Below are positions 1 to 5,683 of a DNA stretch of 7,135 nucleotides, one piece after another (positions within the stretch are counted from its first letter, which is position 1; every line of letters begins with the position of its first letter). The position numbers and the translations under genes were made by a program. Under the pieces are notes generated by a model. It saw only the letters and a list, made by a program, of their open reading frames with translations. It made no database searches and was not told where the DNA came from. This stretch comes from Candidatus Zixiibacteriota bacterium. GTDB taxonomy: Bacteria; Zixibacteria; MSB-5A5; CAIYYT01. The DNA lies in the NCBI GenBank assembly GCA_023134875.1, contig JAGLUH010000267.1, positions 1 to 7,135 of the forward strand. The letters run 5' to 3'.

Positions 1-9
1 AAGTTTGTT

Positions 10-39
10 TTGACTTTTCTCCCATATATGTTTTATTTA
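10..39 (+). promoter_or_regulatory. Possible weak sigma70 promoter for the aminotransferase
   Basis: TTGACT at 10-15 is a good -35 match. An AT-rich stretch follows and TATTTA at 34-39 lies at an 18-base spacing, but it matches the -10 consensus poorly. If used, transcription would start near 46. That would favour the internal ATG at 90 over the ATG at 45 as the translation start. The window begins only nine bases upstream, so other promoters cannot be excluded. Confidence 0.3.
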
Positions 40-44
40 ATGGC

Positions 45-1268
45 ATGGATACTGAAGAAACCATTCTAGAAACCAGGACAAAGAGAGGCATGTTTAATTG
101 GCCATTTGCTGAGATTGCGGTTTCAATGAAAGCCTCAGTCATTCGCGAACTTCTGAAGCTCTCCGCGAAACCGGGGATCATCAACTTCGCCGGCGGTTTG
201 CCGGCGCCCGAGCTTTTCCCAAAAGGAGACATCAAGGAGTGTATTGATGCTGTGATGGGCAAGTATGCGGCGCCTGCCTTGCAGTACTCTATCACTCAAG
301 GTGTTCCTTCCTTAAGGGAGGCGATCGCGGAACATGTTTCCCGGAAGGCGCTTCCGGTGACGGCGGACAATATCCAGATTACCACCGGTTCCCAACAGGG
401 ACTTGACCTGGTGGGACGGGCTTTTCTGGAGCCGGGCGACTATGTTCTCACGGAGAAACCGACCTACCTCGGCGCCTTGCAGGCTTTCAATTTCTACCGC
501 GCGCGTTATTGCACGGTCGATATGGACGACGAGGGTCTCCTGGTTGATCAGGCGGAGAAACTGATCAAAAAGCACAAACCGAAATTTATCTATGTCGTCC
601 CCAATTTTCAAAATCCCTCCGGCATCACCATGAGTCTGGAACGGCGTAAGGAGTTGATCCGACTTGCTTTCGAGTATGAGGTGCCGATTATCGACGACAA
701 CCCCTACGGCGAGTTGCGTTATTCCGGCAATCCTGTTCCCTCGCTGCGCGGCATGGGCGGCGATGCGATCATCCAGTTGGGTACTTTCTCCAAGCTGATT
801 TCCCCCGGTTTGCGTATTGGCTGGATCTGCGCGCCCCTGAAGGCGCTCAAGGTGATTGAGCGAGTTAAGCAATCGGTCGATCTGCACTCGACAACCTTCA
901 CCCAGTATATCGTCGCTGAGTTCCTGCAGCGCGGTTTGCTGGAGAAACATATTGAGGTGATCAAGGCGGCCTACTCGCATCGGCGTGACGTGATGTTGCG
1001 CACCATGGAGGAATATTTCCCGAAATCAGTCAAGTGGCCTTATCCTGACGGTGGTCTTTTCCTCTGGGTACAACTGCCGCAGGGTGTTTCCTGCACTAAG
1101 ATATTTGATGAAGCGGTTAAGGAGGGCGTTGCTTTTGTGCCCGGTCAGTCGTTCCATCCCGACGGCTCCGGCGATAACACCTTCCGGCTCAATTTCGCCA
1201 ACGCCACTCCAGAGAACATCATCGAAGGTATCAAACGGATTAGCGTTGTGCTCAAGAAACATTGTTGA
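45..1268 (+). CDS. Class I/II PLP-dependent aminotransferase, LysN / 2-aminoadipate type
   Basis: Cytosolic fold-type I aminotransferase that moves an amino group from an amino acid to a 2-oxo acid using pyridoxal phosphate. Visible active-site residues are N190 in NFQNPSG, D218 and Y221 in DDNPYG (pyridine nitrogen and phenol-oxygen contacts), the Schiff-base lysine K250 in TFSKLISPGLRIGW, and the carboxylate-binding R381 in FRLNFAN. The N-terminal FAGGLPAPELFP and the QYSITQG stretch are typical of the MocR/LysN/KAT group, but there is no N-terminal GntR DNA-binding domain, so it is an enzyme and not a MocR regulator. The 407-residue length is normal. Family similarity begins around MFNWPF, so M16 (ATG at 90) may be the true start; neither start has a well-placed Shine-Dalgarno. 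The substrate cannot be read from the sequence: 2-aminoadipate, branched-chain or aromatic amino acids, or a DAP-pathway intermediate are all possible. The gene has its own terminator, so it is probably not cotranscribed with dapF. Confidence 0.93.
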   Translation: MDTEETILETRTKRGMFNWPFAEIAVSMKASVIRELLKLSAKPGIINFAGGLPAPELFPKGDIKECIDAVMGKYAAPALQYSITQGVPSLREAIAEHVSRKALPVTADNIQITTGSQQGLDLVGRAFLEPGDYVLTEKPTYLGALQAFNFYRARYCTVDMDDEGLLVDQAEKLIKKHKPKFIYVVPNFQNPSGITMSLERRKELIRLAFEYEVPIIDDNPYGELRYSGNPVPSLRGMGGDAIIQLGTFSKLISPGLRIGWICAPLKALKVIERVKQSVDLHSTTFTQYIVAEFLQRGLLEKHIEVIKAAYSHRRDVMLRTMEEYFPKSVKWPYPDGGLFLWVQLPQGVSCTKIFDEAVKEGVAFVPGQSFHPDGSGDNTFRLNFANATPENIIEGIKRISVVLKKHC

Positions 1269-1296
1269 ACATTACGTGTCTCAAGTTCTGTGCGTA

Positions 1297-1321
1297 GGGT
1301 CGGCTCTGCCGGCCCTTTTTT
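1297..1321 (+). terminator. Rho-independent terminator after the aminotransferase gene
   Basis: GGGTCGGC (1297-1304) pairs with GCCGGCCC (1308-1315) across a 3-base TCT loop. This gives eight pairs including one G-U. Six T residues follow directly (1316-1321). The hairpin lies 28 bases after the TGA stop, a classic intrinsic terminator that separates this gene from dapF. Confidence 0.9.
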
Positions 1322-1322
1322 C

Positions 1323-1350
1323 TTGTCGGTGCTAATCAATCCATTTTATT
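1323..1350 (+). promoter_or_regulatory. Possible weak promoter upstream of dapF
   Basis: TTGTCG (1323-1328) and TTTATT (1345-1350) lie 16 bases apart. Each matches its sigma70 consensus at four of six positions. It is the best pair I can find between the terminator and dapF, and it would place the start of transcription near 1357 with a leader of about 100 bases. Weak evidence. Confidence 0.25.
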
Positions 1351-1363
1351 GAAGCCTGAGGAG

Positions 1364-1417
1364 ATGATGTTAGGCGTGGTTGATTTTCCGATCGGCCCGC
1401 TTGACGGGATCATATAG
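1364..1417 (+). CDS. Possible 17-codon leader peptide upstream of dapF
   Basis: A strong purine-rich ribosome binding site, TGAGGAG at 1357-1363, precedes tandem ATG codons at 1364 and 1367. From the second ATG the GAGG core is at normal spacing. The reading frame MMLGVVDFPIGPLDGII ends at TAG 1415-1417, immediately before the GTAG-headed hairpin. It contains no run of lysine or other regulatory codons, so classical attenuation is not indicated. It may be a leader peptide, a non-functional mini-ORF, or chance. The main support is the quality of the ribosome binding site. Confidence 0.25.
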   Translation: MMLGVVDFPIGPLDGII

Positions 1418-1446
1418 TAGGTCAAAAGTCCTGCACTTTTGACATC
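1417..1446 (+). repeat. REP-like element copy C: GTAG plus perfect 9-bp hairpin, upstream of dapF
   Basis: GTAG (1417-1420) is followed by GTCAAAAGT (1421-1429), loop CCTGC, ACTTTTGAC (1435-1443) and ATC. The arms are perfectly complementary over nine pairs. The 30-base layout (GTAG, 9-base arm, 5-base loop, 9-base arm, ATC) is identical to the copy at 2400-2429. It ends only seven bases before the dapF Shine-Dalgarno, so in RNA the stem could affect ribosome access; there is no T tract, so it is not a terminator. A palindromic protein-binding operator is the alternative reading. Confidence 0.65.
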
Positions 1447-1452
1447 GCACCT

Positions 1453-1458
1453 GAGGGG
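1453..1458 (+). promoter_or_regulatory. Ribosome binding site deciding the dapF start
   Basis: GAGGGG lies just upstream of the ATG at 1462, with its GAGG core five bases away. This supports that ATG as the start; the protein then opens directly with the family-typical N-terminal strand. Confidence 0.75.
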
Positions 1459-1461
1459 AAA

Positions 1462-2319
1462 ATGCGACGAATAGCATACGGCAAATATCATGGCCTGGAA
1501 AACGATTTCATCGTGATCGATCTGAAGCAGGTCAGGTTGCCGGTCAAATCACGTGGCGAACTGGCAAAACGGATCTGTGAGCGACATACCGGCATTGGCG
1601 CCGACGGCGTGGTCTTCTTCGCCGCAAACAAGAATCGTTTGCGGATGCTGCTTTTTAATGCGGACGGTTCCCCGGCGGAGGTGTCCGGCAATGGCCTGCG
1701 CATTCTTGCCCAGCACCTCTACCTGCAAGGATTAGTCTCCCGCCGACGGTTTAGCATAACAACCGGCAACGGCCAAAGTGAAGTCAGGATCATATCGATA
1801 AGCGGCTTCACTCAGGTGACCGAGATCAGTCTGGCCGCGCCCCGCTTTCGACTTGCCCAGATACCGATGCGGGGACGGATTTCTCATTTTATCAACCGGC
1901 TTTTCACGACGGTTTCCGGCTCGCTGGCGGGTACGGCTGTCAACATCGGTAACCCGCATATCGTCTTCTTTGTCGATAACTTCGATTTCGACTGGCGGAC
2001 GTTTGGCGCCGAGGTGGAAGGGGATCGGCATTTCCCCGACAATGTCAATGTCGAGTTTGCGGTGATTAAATCACGCCGGCATCTGCAGCACCGAAGCTGG
2101 GAACGTGGTGTGGGCGAAACTCAGGCTTCGGGAACGGGCGCGGCAGCGGCGGTAGCGGCGGGCATCATCAACGGTTATCTTGACCACGATGTCACTGTCA
2201 CGGCACCGGCGGGAGACCTTGAGATTTCCATAGCATCACTCGATGAACCCATCTTGCTTCGCGGTCCCTCTGTCAAGATAGGCGACGGCACCTTTCTTTT
2301 CCAAACCAGCAGTCTGTAG
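1462..2319 (+). CDS. dapF: Diaminopimelate epimerase homologue with both catalytic cysteines replaced by serine
   Basis: DapF interconverts LL- and meso-diaminopimelate in the cytosol for lysine and peptidoglycan synthesis, using a thiolate/thiol cysteine pair. At 285 residues it is slightly longer than typical. Conserved substrate-binding elements are present: HGLENDF with N14, FNADGSPAE with N66, NIGNPH (164-166 for NPH), NVNVEF around N196, and ERGVGET with E214-R215. The two-lobed pseudo-symmetric fold is therefore intact. The exception is the catalytic pair: the usual Cys in the MCGNG-like motif is S75 (VSGNG, codon TCC), and the usual Cys in ACGTG is S223 (ASGTG, codon TCG). The reading frame is otherwise clean and there is no sign of decay. 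Within the wider proline-racemase/DapF/PhzF fold, members lacking one or both cysteines include dehydratases and isomerases, so the reaction may differ. It could also be a slow epimerase. The family call is sure; the activity is uncertain. Confidence 0.9.
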   Translation: MRRIAYGKYHGLENDFIVIDLKQVRLPVKSRGELAKRICERHTGIGADGVVFFAANKNRLRMLLFNADGSPAEVSGNGLRILAQHLYLQGLVSRRRFSITTGNGQSEVRIISISGFTQVTEISLAAPRFRLAQIPMRGRISHFINRLFTTVSGSLAGTAVNIGNPHIVFFVDNFDFDWRTFGAEVEGDRHFPDNVNVEFAVIKSRRHLQHRSWERGVGETQASGTGAAAAVAAGIINGYLDHDVTVTAPAGDLEISIASLDEPILLRGPSVKIGDGTFLFQTSSL

Positions 2320-2342
2320 ATCAAGCAGCCTGTCCGCTCGAC
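2316..2342 (+). repeat. REP-like element copy A, decayed, overlapping the dapF stop codon
   Basis: GTAG (2316-2319), arm ATCAAGCAG (2320-2328), loop CCTGT, arm CCGCTCGAC (2334-2342). It aligns without gaps to the copy at 2400-2429 and differs from it only by transitions (A/G or C/T). Three A-C mismatches interrupt the stem, so it is a degraded copy. The TAG of its GTAG head is the stop codon of dapF (2317-2319). Confidence 0.6.
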
Positions 2343-2354
2343 TAAATGGCTGGT

Positions 2355-2372
2355 TCCCCGCGTTCGCGGGGA
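2355..2372 (+). repeat. GC-rich hairpin in the dapF-argS gap
   Basis: TCCCCGC (2355-2361) pairs with GCGGGGA (2366-2372) across GTTC, seven pairs and almost all G-C. No T tract follows, so it is not a standard terminator, though it may protect the dapF message 3' end. It lacks the GTAG head of the neighbouring elements and probably belongs to another interspersed hairpin family. Confidence 0.5.
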
Positions 2373-2399
2373 TGACAAATCCGAGTAGGGATAGCATTT

Positions 2400-2429
2400 G
2401 TAGGTCAAGCGGTTTGCCCGCTTGACATC
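2400..2429 (+). repeat. REP-like element copy B: GTAG plus perfect 9-bp hairpin
   Basis: GTAG (2400-2403), GTCAAGCGG (2404-2412), loop TTTGC, CCGCTTGAC (2418-2426), ATC. The stem is perfect. Compared with copy C at 1417-1446 the outer five stem pairs, the GTAG head and the ATC tail are identical. Three inner pairs differ, each changed on both arms so that pairing is kept. A GTAG tetranucleotide 5' of a palindrome is the hallmark of REP elements mobilised by RAYT (TnpA-REP, Y1 HUH) enzymes; no RAYT gene is present here. Confidence 0.65.
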
Positions 2430-2442
2430 TTCTCTGATAGAC

Positions 2443-2460
2443 AAAACCCCGTGTGGTTTT
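2443..2460 (+). terminator. Weak possible terminator hairpin between dapF and argS
   Basis: AAAACC (2443-2448) pairs with GGTTTT (2455-2460) across CCGTGT. The A-rich and T-rich flanks form the base of the stem, giving a shape that could work weakly on both strands. Only six pairs and no extra T tract, so it may be just another palindrome of this repeat-rich gap. Confidence 0.25.
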
Positions 2461-2474
2461 AACAAACGACTCTT

Positions 2475-2506
2475 GTAGGGGCACGTTGCTACGTGCCCGA
2501 GGGCAC
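2475..2506 (+). repeat. GTAG-headed hairpin with two competing stems
   Basis: GTAG (2475-2478) is followed by GGGCACGT (2479-2486), loop TGCT and ACGTGCCC (2491-2498), eight perfect pairs. The right arm can instead pair forward: GTGCC (2493-2497) with GGCAC (2502-2506) around CGAG. The two stems exclude each other. The GTAG head matches the REP-like layout, but the arms are unrelated to copies A, B and C, so this would be a second subfamily. It ends about ten bases before the argS promoter. Confidence 0.5.
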
Positions 2507-2515
2507 TAAATTTCG

Positions 2516-2544
2516 CTGGCGCAGACAATAGAATAAGATATAAT
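2516..2544 (+). promoter_or_regulatory. Sigma70-type promoter for the argS operon
   Basis: A perfect TATAAT at 2539-2544 sits in an AT-rich patch. CTGGCG at 2516-2521 lies at the ideal 17-base spacing but matches the -35 consensus at only three positions. Transcription would begin near 2551, leaving a leader of about 64 bases before the argS ATG. The strong -10 makes this the best promoter candidate in the window. Confidence 0.55.
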
Positions 2545-2614
2545 ATCAAACCGGTTGCCGAATCAATGATGATACTCTGAATAATCTCTTGGGAAAGGAC
2601 TTCAGACAGCGACC

Positions 2615-4330
2615 ATGAGTGCTGATGCAACAAGAAAAAAGATCGTCGCCCTAATTGCAGCGGAGACAAAACTGTCGCCGACTGAAGTTGTGGTCATGCT
2701 GGAAAAACCGAAACAGGAAGCACATGGCGACCTGGCTTTCCCCTGTTTCAGGCTGGCCAAAACCATGCGCAAAGCGCCGCCGGTGATTGCCGCCGAATTG
2801 AAGGAAAAACTGTTTGCGCCCCCGCTTCCGGAGGGATTGGCGAAGGTCGAGCCGGTGGCCGGCTATCTCAACTTCACCCTGGCGACCGATACGGTAATCA
2901 CTGACCTGCTGCGACAGGTGCTTGAACAGGGCGGTAGCTACGGGTCAATGACAGAAGGAAAGGGCCGGAAGGTTGTCCTCGAGTACTCCTCGGTCAACAT
3001 CGCCAAGCCGTTCGGTATCGGCCATCTGCGTTCGACGATTATCGGCGCCGCGCTCAATCGTGTCTATCGCAAACTGGGTTACGAGACCATCAGCATCAAT
3101 CATCTCGGCGACTGGGGCACGCAGTTCGGCAAGCTGATTGCCGCCTATCGCCTGTGGGGAAGTGAGTACGAGTTTGCCGATAACGCTATTTACGATCTTT
3201 ATGATCTCTATGTTCGTTTTCATGAGGCCGCCAAATCCGATCCCGCTCTCGAAGAAAAGGGCAGGGAGGAGTTCCGCAAGCTGGAGTCGGGCGATACGGA
3301 GAACGAGAGATTGTGGCGGCGGTTTCATGATTACAGTATGCGCGACTTCAATCGAATCTATGAGCAACTGGGGGTCAGGTTCGATTATCTCACCGGTGAA
3401 TCATTCTACCAGGAGCGGATGACACCGGTGATCGAAAAGCTTGACAAACAGCATCTCCTGACTGTGAGTGAGGGTGCCGCCATTGTTGACCTTACAGAAT
3501 ATGACATGCCACCCTGCTTGCTCAAAAAGTCGGATGACGCCACCCTCTATGCCACGCGTGATCTGACGGCGTTGCTTTATCGAAAAGATACATTCAACTT
3601 CGATAAGATACTCTACGTGGTCGGTTCCGCGCAGAAGCTCCATTTCCGGCAGTTTTTCAAGGTGGCCGAGCTTATGGGTAACGAGTGGGTTGCGGAGCAG
3701 GCGGTTCATGTCGATTTCGGCTGGGTGAAATTCTCCGGTCAGATGATGTCCAGCCGGGCGGGTACGTTGATCTTCTTTGATGACGTCTTCGCGAAGGCCA
3801 GAGAAACGGCTCTTGAGATTGTCATCCAGGAGAACCCCGGCATGGATAATGTCGATTGGACGGCTGAGAAAGTCACCATCGCCGCATTGGTGTTTACGCA
3901 GCTTAAAGTCCGGCGCAATCGCGACGTGAACTTTGTCTGGGAAGATGCTTTTTCCTTTCGGGGCGCAACCGGACCCTACTTGCAGTATACCCATGCGCGG
4001 CTAACCTCGCTGGCCTCAAAGTATGGCAAACCGCTACCTGATTTGTCGGCTGATCTCTTGCTGCTTGGCGATGAGGAGAAGCAGGTGACTAAACGGCTGG
4101 AGGCTTATCCCGCCAAGATCAAACAGGTGGCGGAAAGCTATGAGACCAGTTTCCTGGCGGAATACCTGCTGGACCTGGCGGCCGCCATCAACAGCTATTG
4201 GCAGCGCATCCGTATCATTACTGATGACGAGAAGGCCACCACGGCGCGGATGCAGATGGCTTATGCAGTCAGAGTAGTCATCGCCGATGGGCTAAGACTC
4301 CTGGGTATCGAACCACTAAAGCGAATGTAA
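2615..4330 (+). CDS. argS: Arginyl-tRNA synthetase
   Basis: Class I aminoacyl-tRNA synthetase that charges tRNA-Arg with arginine in the cytosol using ATP; ArgRS needs tRNA for amino-acid activation. Domain order is complete: N-terminal tRNA-contact (Add-1) domain in roughly the first 100 residues; Rossmann catalytic core with the HIGH motif as GIGH at 134-137 inside NIAKPFGIGHLRST; HLGDWGTQFGK from 163; YATRDL from 312; the KMSK loop as MSSRAGT from 378; and an all-helical DALR anticodon-binding domain ending in the usual GLRLLGIEPLKRM. The 571-residue length is normal. The first His of HIGH is Gly and the KMSK lysine is missing; the missing lysine is a known variation in ArgRS. The AAAGGA at 2594-2599 is 15 bases from the ATG, rather far, yet the N-terminus fits the family. 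It probably heads an operon with the next two genes. Confidence 0.97.
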   Translation: MSADATRKKIVALIAAETKLSPTEVVVMLEKPKQEAHGDLAFPCFRLAKTMRKAPPVIAAELKEKLFAPPLPEGLAKVEPVAGYLNFTLATDTVITDLLRQVLEQGGSYGSMTEGKGRKVVLEYSSVNIAKPFGIGHLRSTIIGAALNRVYRKLGYETISINHLGDWGTQFGKLIAAYRLWGSEYEFADNAIYDLYDLYVRFHEAAKSDPALEEKGREEFRKLESGDTENERLWRRFHDYSMRDFNRIYEQLGVRFDYLTGESFYQERMTPVIEKLDKQHLLTVSEGAAIVDLTEYDMPPCLLKKSDDATLYATRDLTALLYRKDTFNFDKILYVVGSAQKLHFRQFFKVAELMGNEWVAEQAVHVDFGWVKFSGQMMSSRAGTLIFFDDVFAKARETALEIVIQENPGMDNVDWTAEKVTIAALVFTQLKVRRNRDVNFVWEDAFSFRGATGPYLQYTHARLTSLASKYGKPLPDLSADLLLLGDEEKQVTKRLEAYPAKIKQVAESYETSFLAEYLLDLAAAINSYWQRIRIITDDEKATTARMQMAYAVRVVIADGLRLLGIEPLKRM

Positions 4331-4331
4331 G

Positions 4332-5645
4332 ATGATCTTTAAGCGACCCTCCGATTTTCAATTGATAATCGACCCTGCCGCCGACTATCAAGCGACGCTG
4401 ATCGCACTGGCACTGGCGGCTCAAATGGAGAAGGCCACCACGCTTGAGCGTGTCGAGGAGACACTTCATGTCAAGCGAGCGCTGCGGTTTCTCGAGTCAG
4501 GCGGTGTCACTGCCGATTGGGATGGTCGCAGTGTAACGATCGATCCCGCCGTCAAGAAACCGTTTGCTTTTGTGGAAACCGACCTCGACTACGACCTTCT
4601 TTCCTTTATGCTGGCGCTGGCGGCAACCCGTGCCGGCAGCCGCGTTGCCATTGTTGACGGAGTTGACAACACCATCGAAATGATCATCCTTGCCCTGCGG
4701 CGTCTGGGGGCGGAGCTGGAGTTCGTTTCCGGTACCCCCGACCAGATGGTGGTGCATCAGCCGGTGAACCATCGAATTAAGTACCAGTTGACAAAGGAGA
4801 GCGCCAAGATCACGCCGCAGTTGCTTGTCGCCCAGGCGGGAGTCGATGGTAAGGGCGAGATCGCCGACCTCTTCGCTGAAGGCAGGTTTGACTACATCTT
4901 TTCCCACTCTCTCGCCGGTTTTCGTCGACAGCTATTGACCGAACCGGAAGCGGATGATGAACTCCAACGTCGCCTGTGCAAACAGAAACCCGTTACCAGA
5001 GAACACAATTCGCGGATCATTCTTGAGGGCAAACTGATGGATGAAGATTCATCTTTGCGTCTGCATCCGGATGTTGAATTCGCCGCCTTTCTGGCCGCCG
5101 GTGTCATCAGCAACCCGGGTGGCAAACTGATCTTGCGAGGTTTTGCCGACAGCGATCTGACCAACACCCCACTGGCGCAACTGAAACGAATGGGCGCACA
5201 GTTCGAGCGGCTCAGGGATGATGATACCTGCGGTTTCTTAGTCAGCCATTCGCAACTGAAGCCGCGTAAGATGACTTATGAGCAGCTTCATGCTTATCCT
5301 GATGCTGTCGGCGCGCTGGCACTGGCGAATGCCACATTGGATGTGACTACAGTGATCCGGTCGGCACGCTACAGTACCGAGAGAGAGGAAGAACGTCGTC
5401 GGCGTTTGTGTGAGGTGATGGAGAGTCTGGGCGTACGCGTAGGTGCGATCAGTGACGGCATTGTGCTTGAAGGCAAGTCGGAACTGACTGCTGAACCGAT
5501 CAAGGGAGCCGATGATCCGATCACGATATTGACGGCGGTGGCCGCTTCCCTGGGGCCGGTGTCGCAGATTGAGATTGACGATTACTCTGCCGCGGCGGCA
5601 CGCTGGGGAGAATCATTCCGCACGCTGCTTGGTTTGTACAAGTAG
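4332..5645 (+). CDS. Divergent EPSP synthase (AroA)-fold protein with altered active site
   Basis: True AroA joins shikimate-3-phosphate and phosphoenolpyruvate in the shikimate pathway. This 437-residue protein follows the AroA plan from end to end: an N-terminal helix rich in Leu/Ala, repeated segments ending in LRRLGAELEF (domain 1) and LKRMGAQFERL (domain 2), a PDAVGALALANATLDVT segment, and a C-terminal IEIDDYSAAAARWGESF. The catalytic signatures are mostly gone. The PGSKS loop reads PAADY (15-19, Lys to D18); the NAGTT glycine/threonine loop is not seen; the SSA phosphate-binding motif reads HPDVEFA (245-251). D324 aligns with the catalytic Asp of the DxxPxLA motif. STEREEERR (348-356) stands where KEsDR is expected, keeping acid and base residues but not the Lys. 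It may be a pseudoenzyme, a MurA/AroA paralogue with another substrate, or a highly diverged AroA. It starts one base after the argS stop, which implies translational coupling; no clear Shine-Dalgarno is seen. Confidence 0.7.
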   Translation: MIFKRPSDFQLIIDPAADYQATLIALALAAQMEKATTLERVEETLHVKRALRFLESGGVTADWDGRSVTIDPAVKKPFAFVETDLDYDLLSFMLALAATRAGSRVAIVDGVDNTIEMIILALRRLGAELEFVSGTPDQMVVHQPVNHRIKYQLTKESAKITPQLLVAQAGVDGKGEIADLFAEGRFDYIFSHSLAGFRRQLLTEPEADDELQRRLCKQKPVTREHNSRIILEGKLMDEDSSLRLHPDVEFAAFLAAGVISNPGGKLILRGFADSDLTNTPLAQLKRMGAQFERLRDDDTCGFLVSHSQLKPRKMTYEQLHAYPDAVGALALANATLDVTTVIRSARYSTEREEERRRRLCEVMESLGVRVGAISDGIVLEGKSELTAEPIKGADDPITILTAVAASLGPVSQIEIDDYSAAAARWGESFRTLLGLYK

Positions 5646-5683
5646 ACCTTCATAACCATGCCCCAGGCTGAGAGATTCTGACC

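Noticed and set aside
312..980. 222-codon open frame on the minus strand inside the aminotransferase gene
   Set aside because: It is fully antisense to a gene with clear catalytic motifs, and its translation resembles no family I know; open frames of this kind arise from codon bias.
1401..1418. TTGACG and TATAGT as a dapF promoter
   Set aside because: Only six bases separate them, far below the usable 16-18 spacing.
1684..2130. Selenocysteine at the DapF catalytic positions
   Set aside because: The codons are TCC and TCG, plain serine codons, not TGA.
1417..2429. CRISPR array
   Set aside because: The repeats are few, irregularly spaced, separated by a whole gene, and vary within the unit.
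2320..2614. tRNA or other structured RNA gene in the dapF-argS gap
   Set aside because: No cloverleaf or T-loop GTTCRA arrangement is found; the palindromes are independent short hairpins.
5658..5681. Seven-codon ORF between the AroA-like and MATE genes
   Set aside because: It has no ribosome binding site and is short enough to be chance, although it ends two bases before the MATE start.
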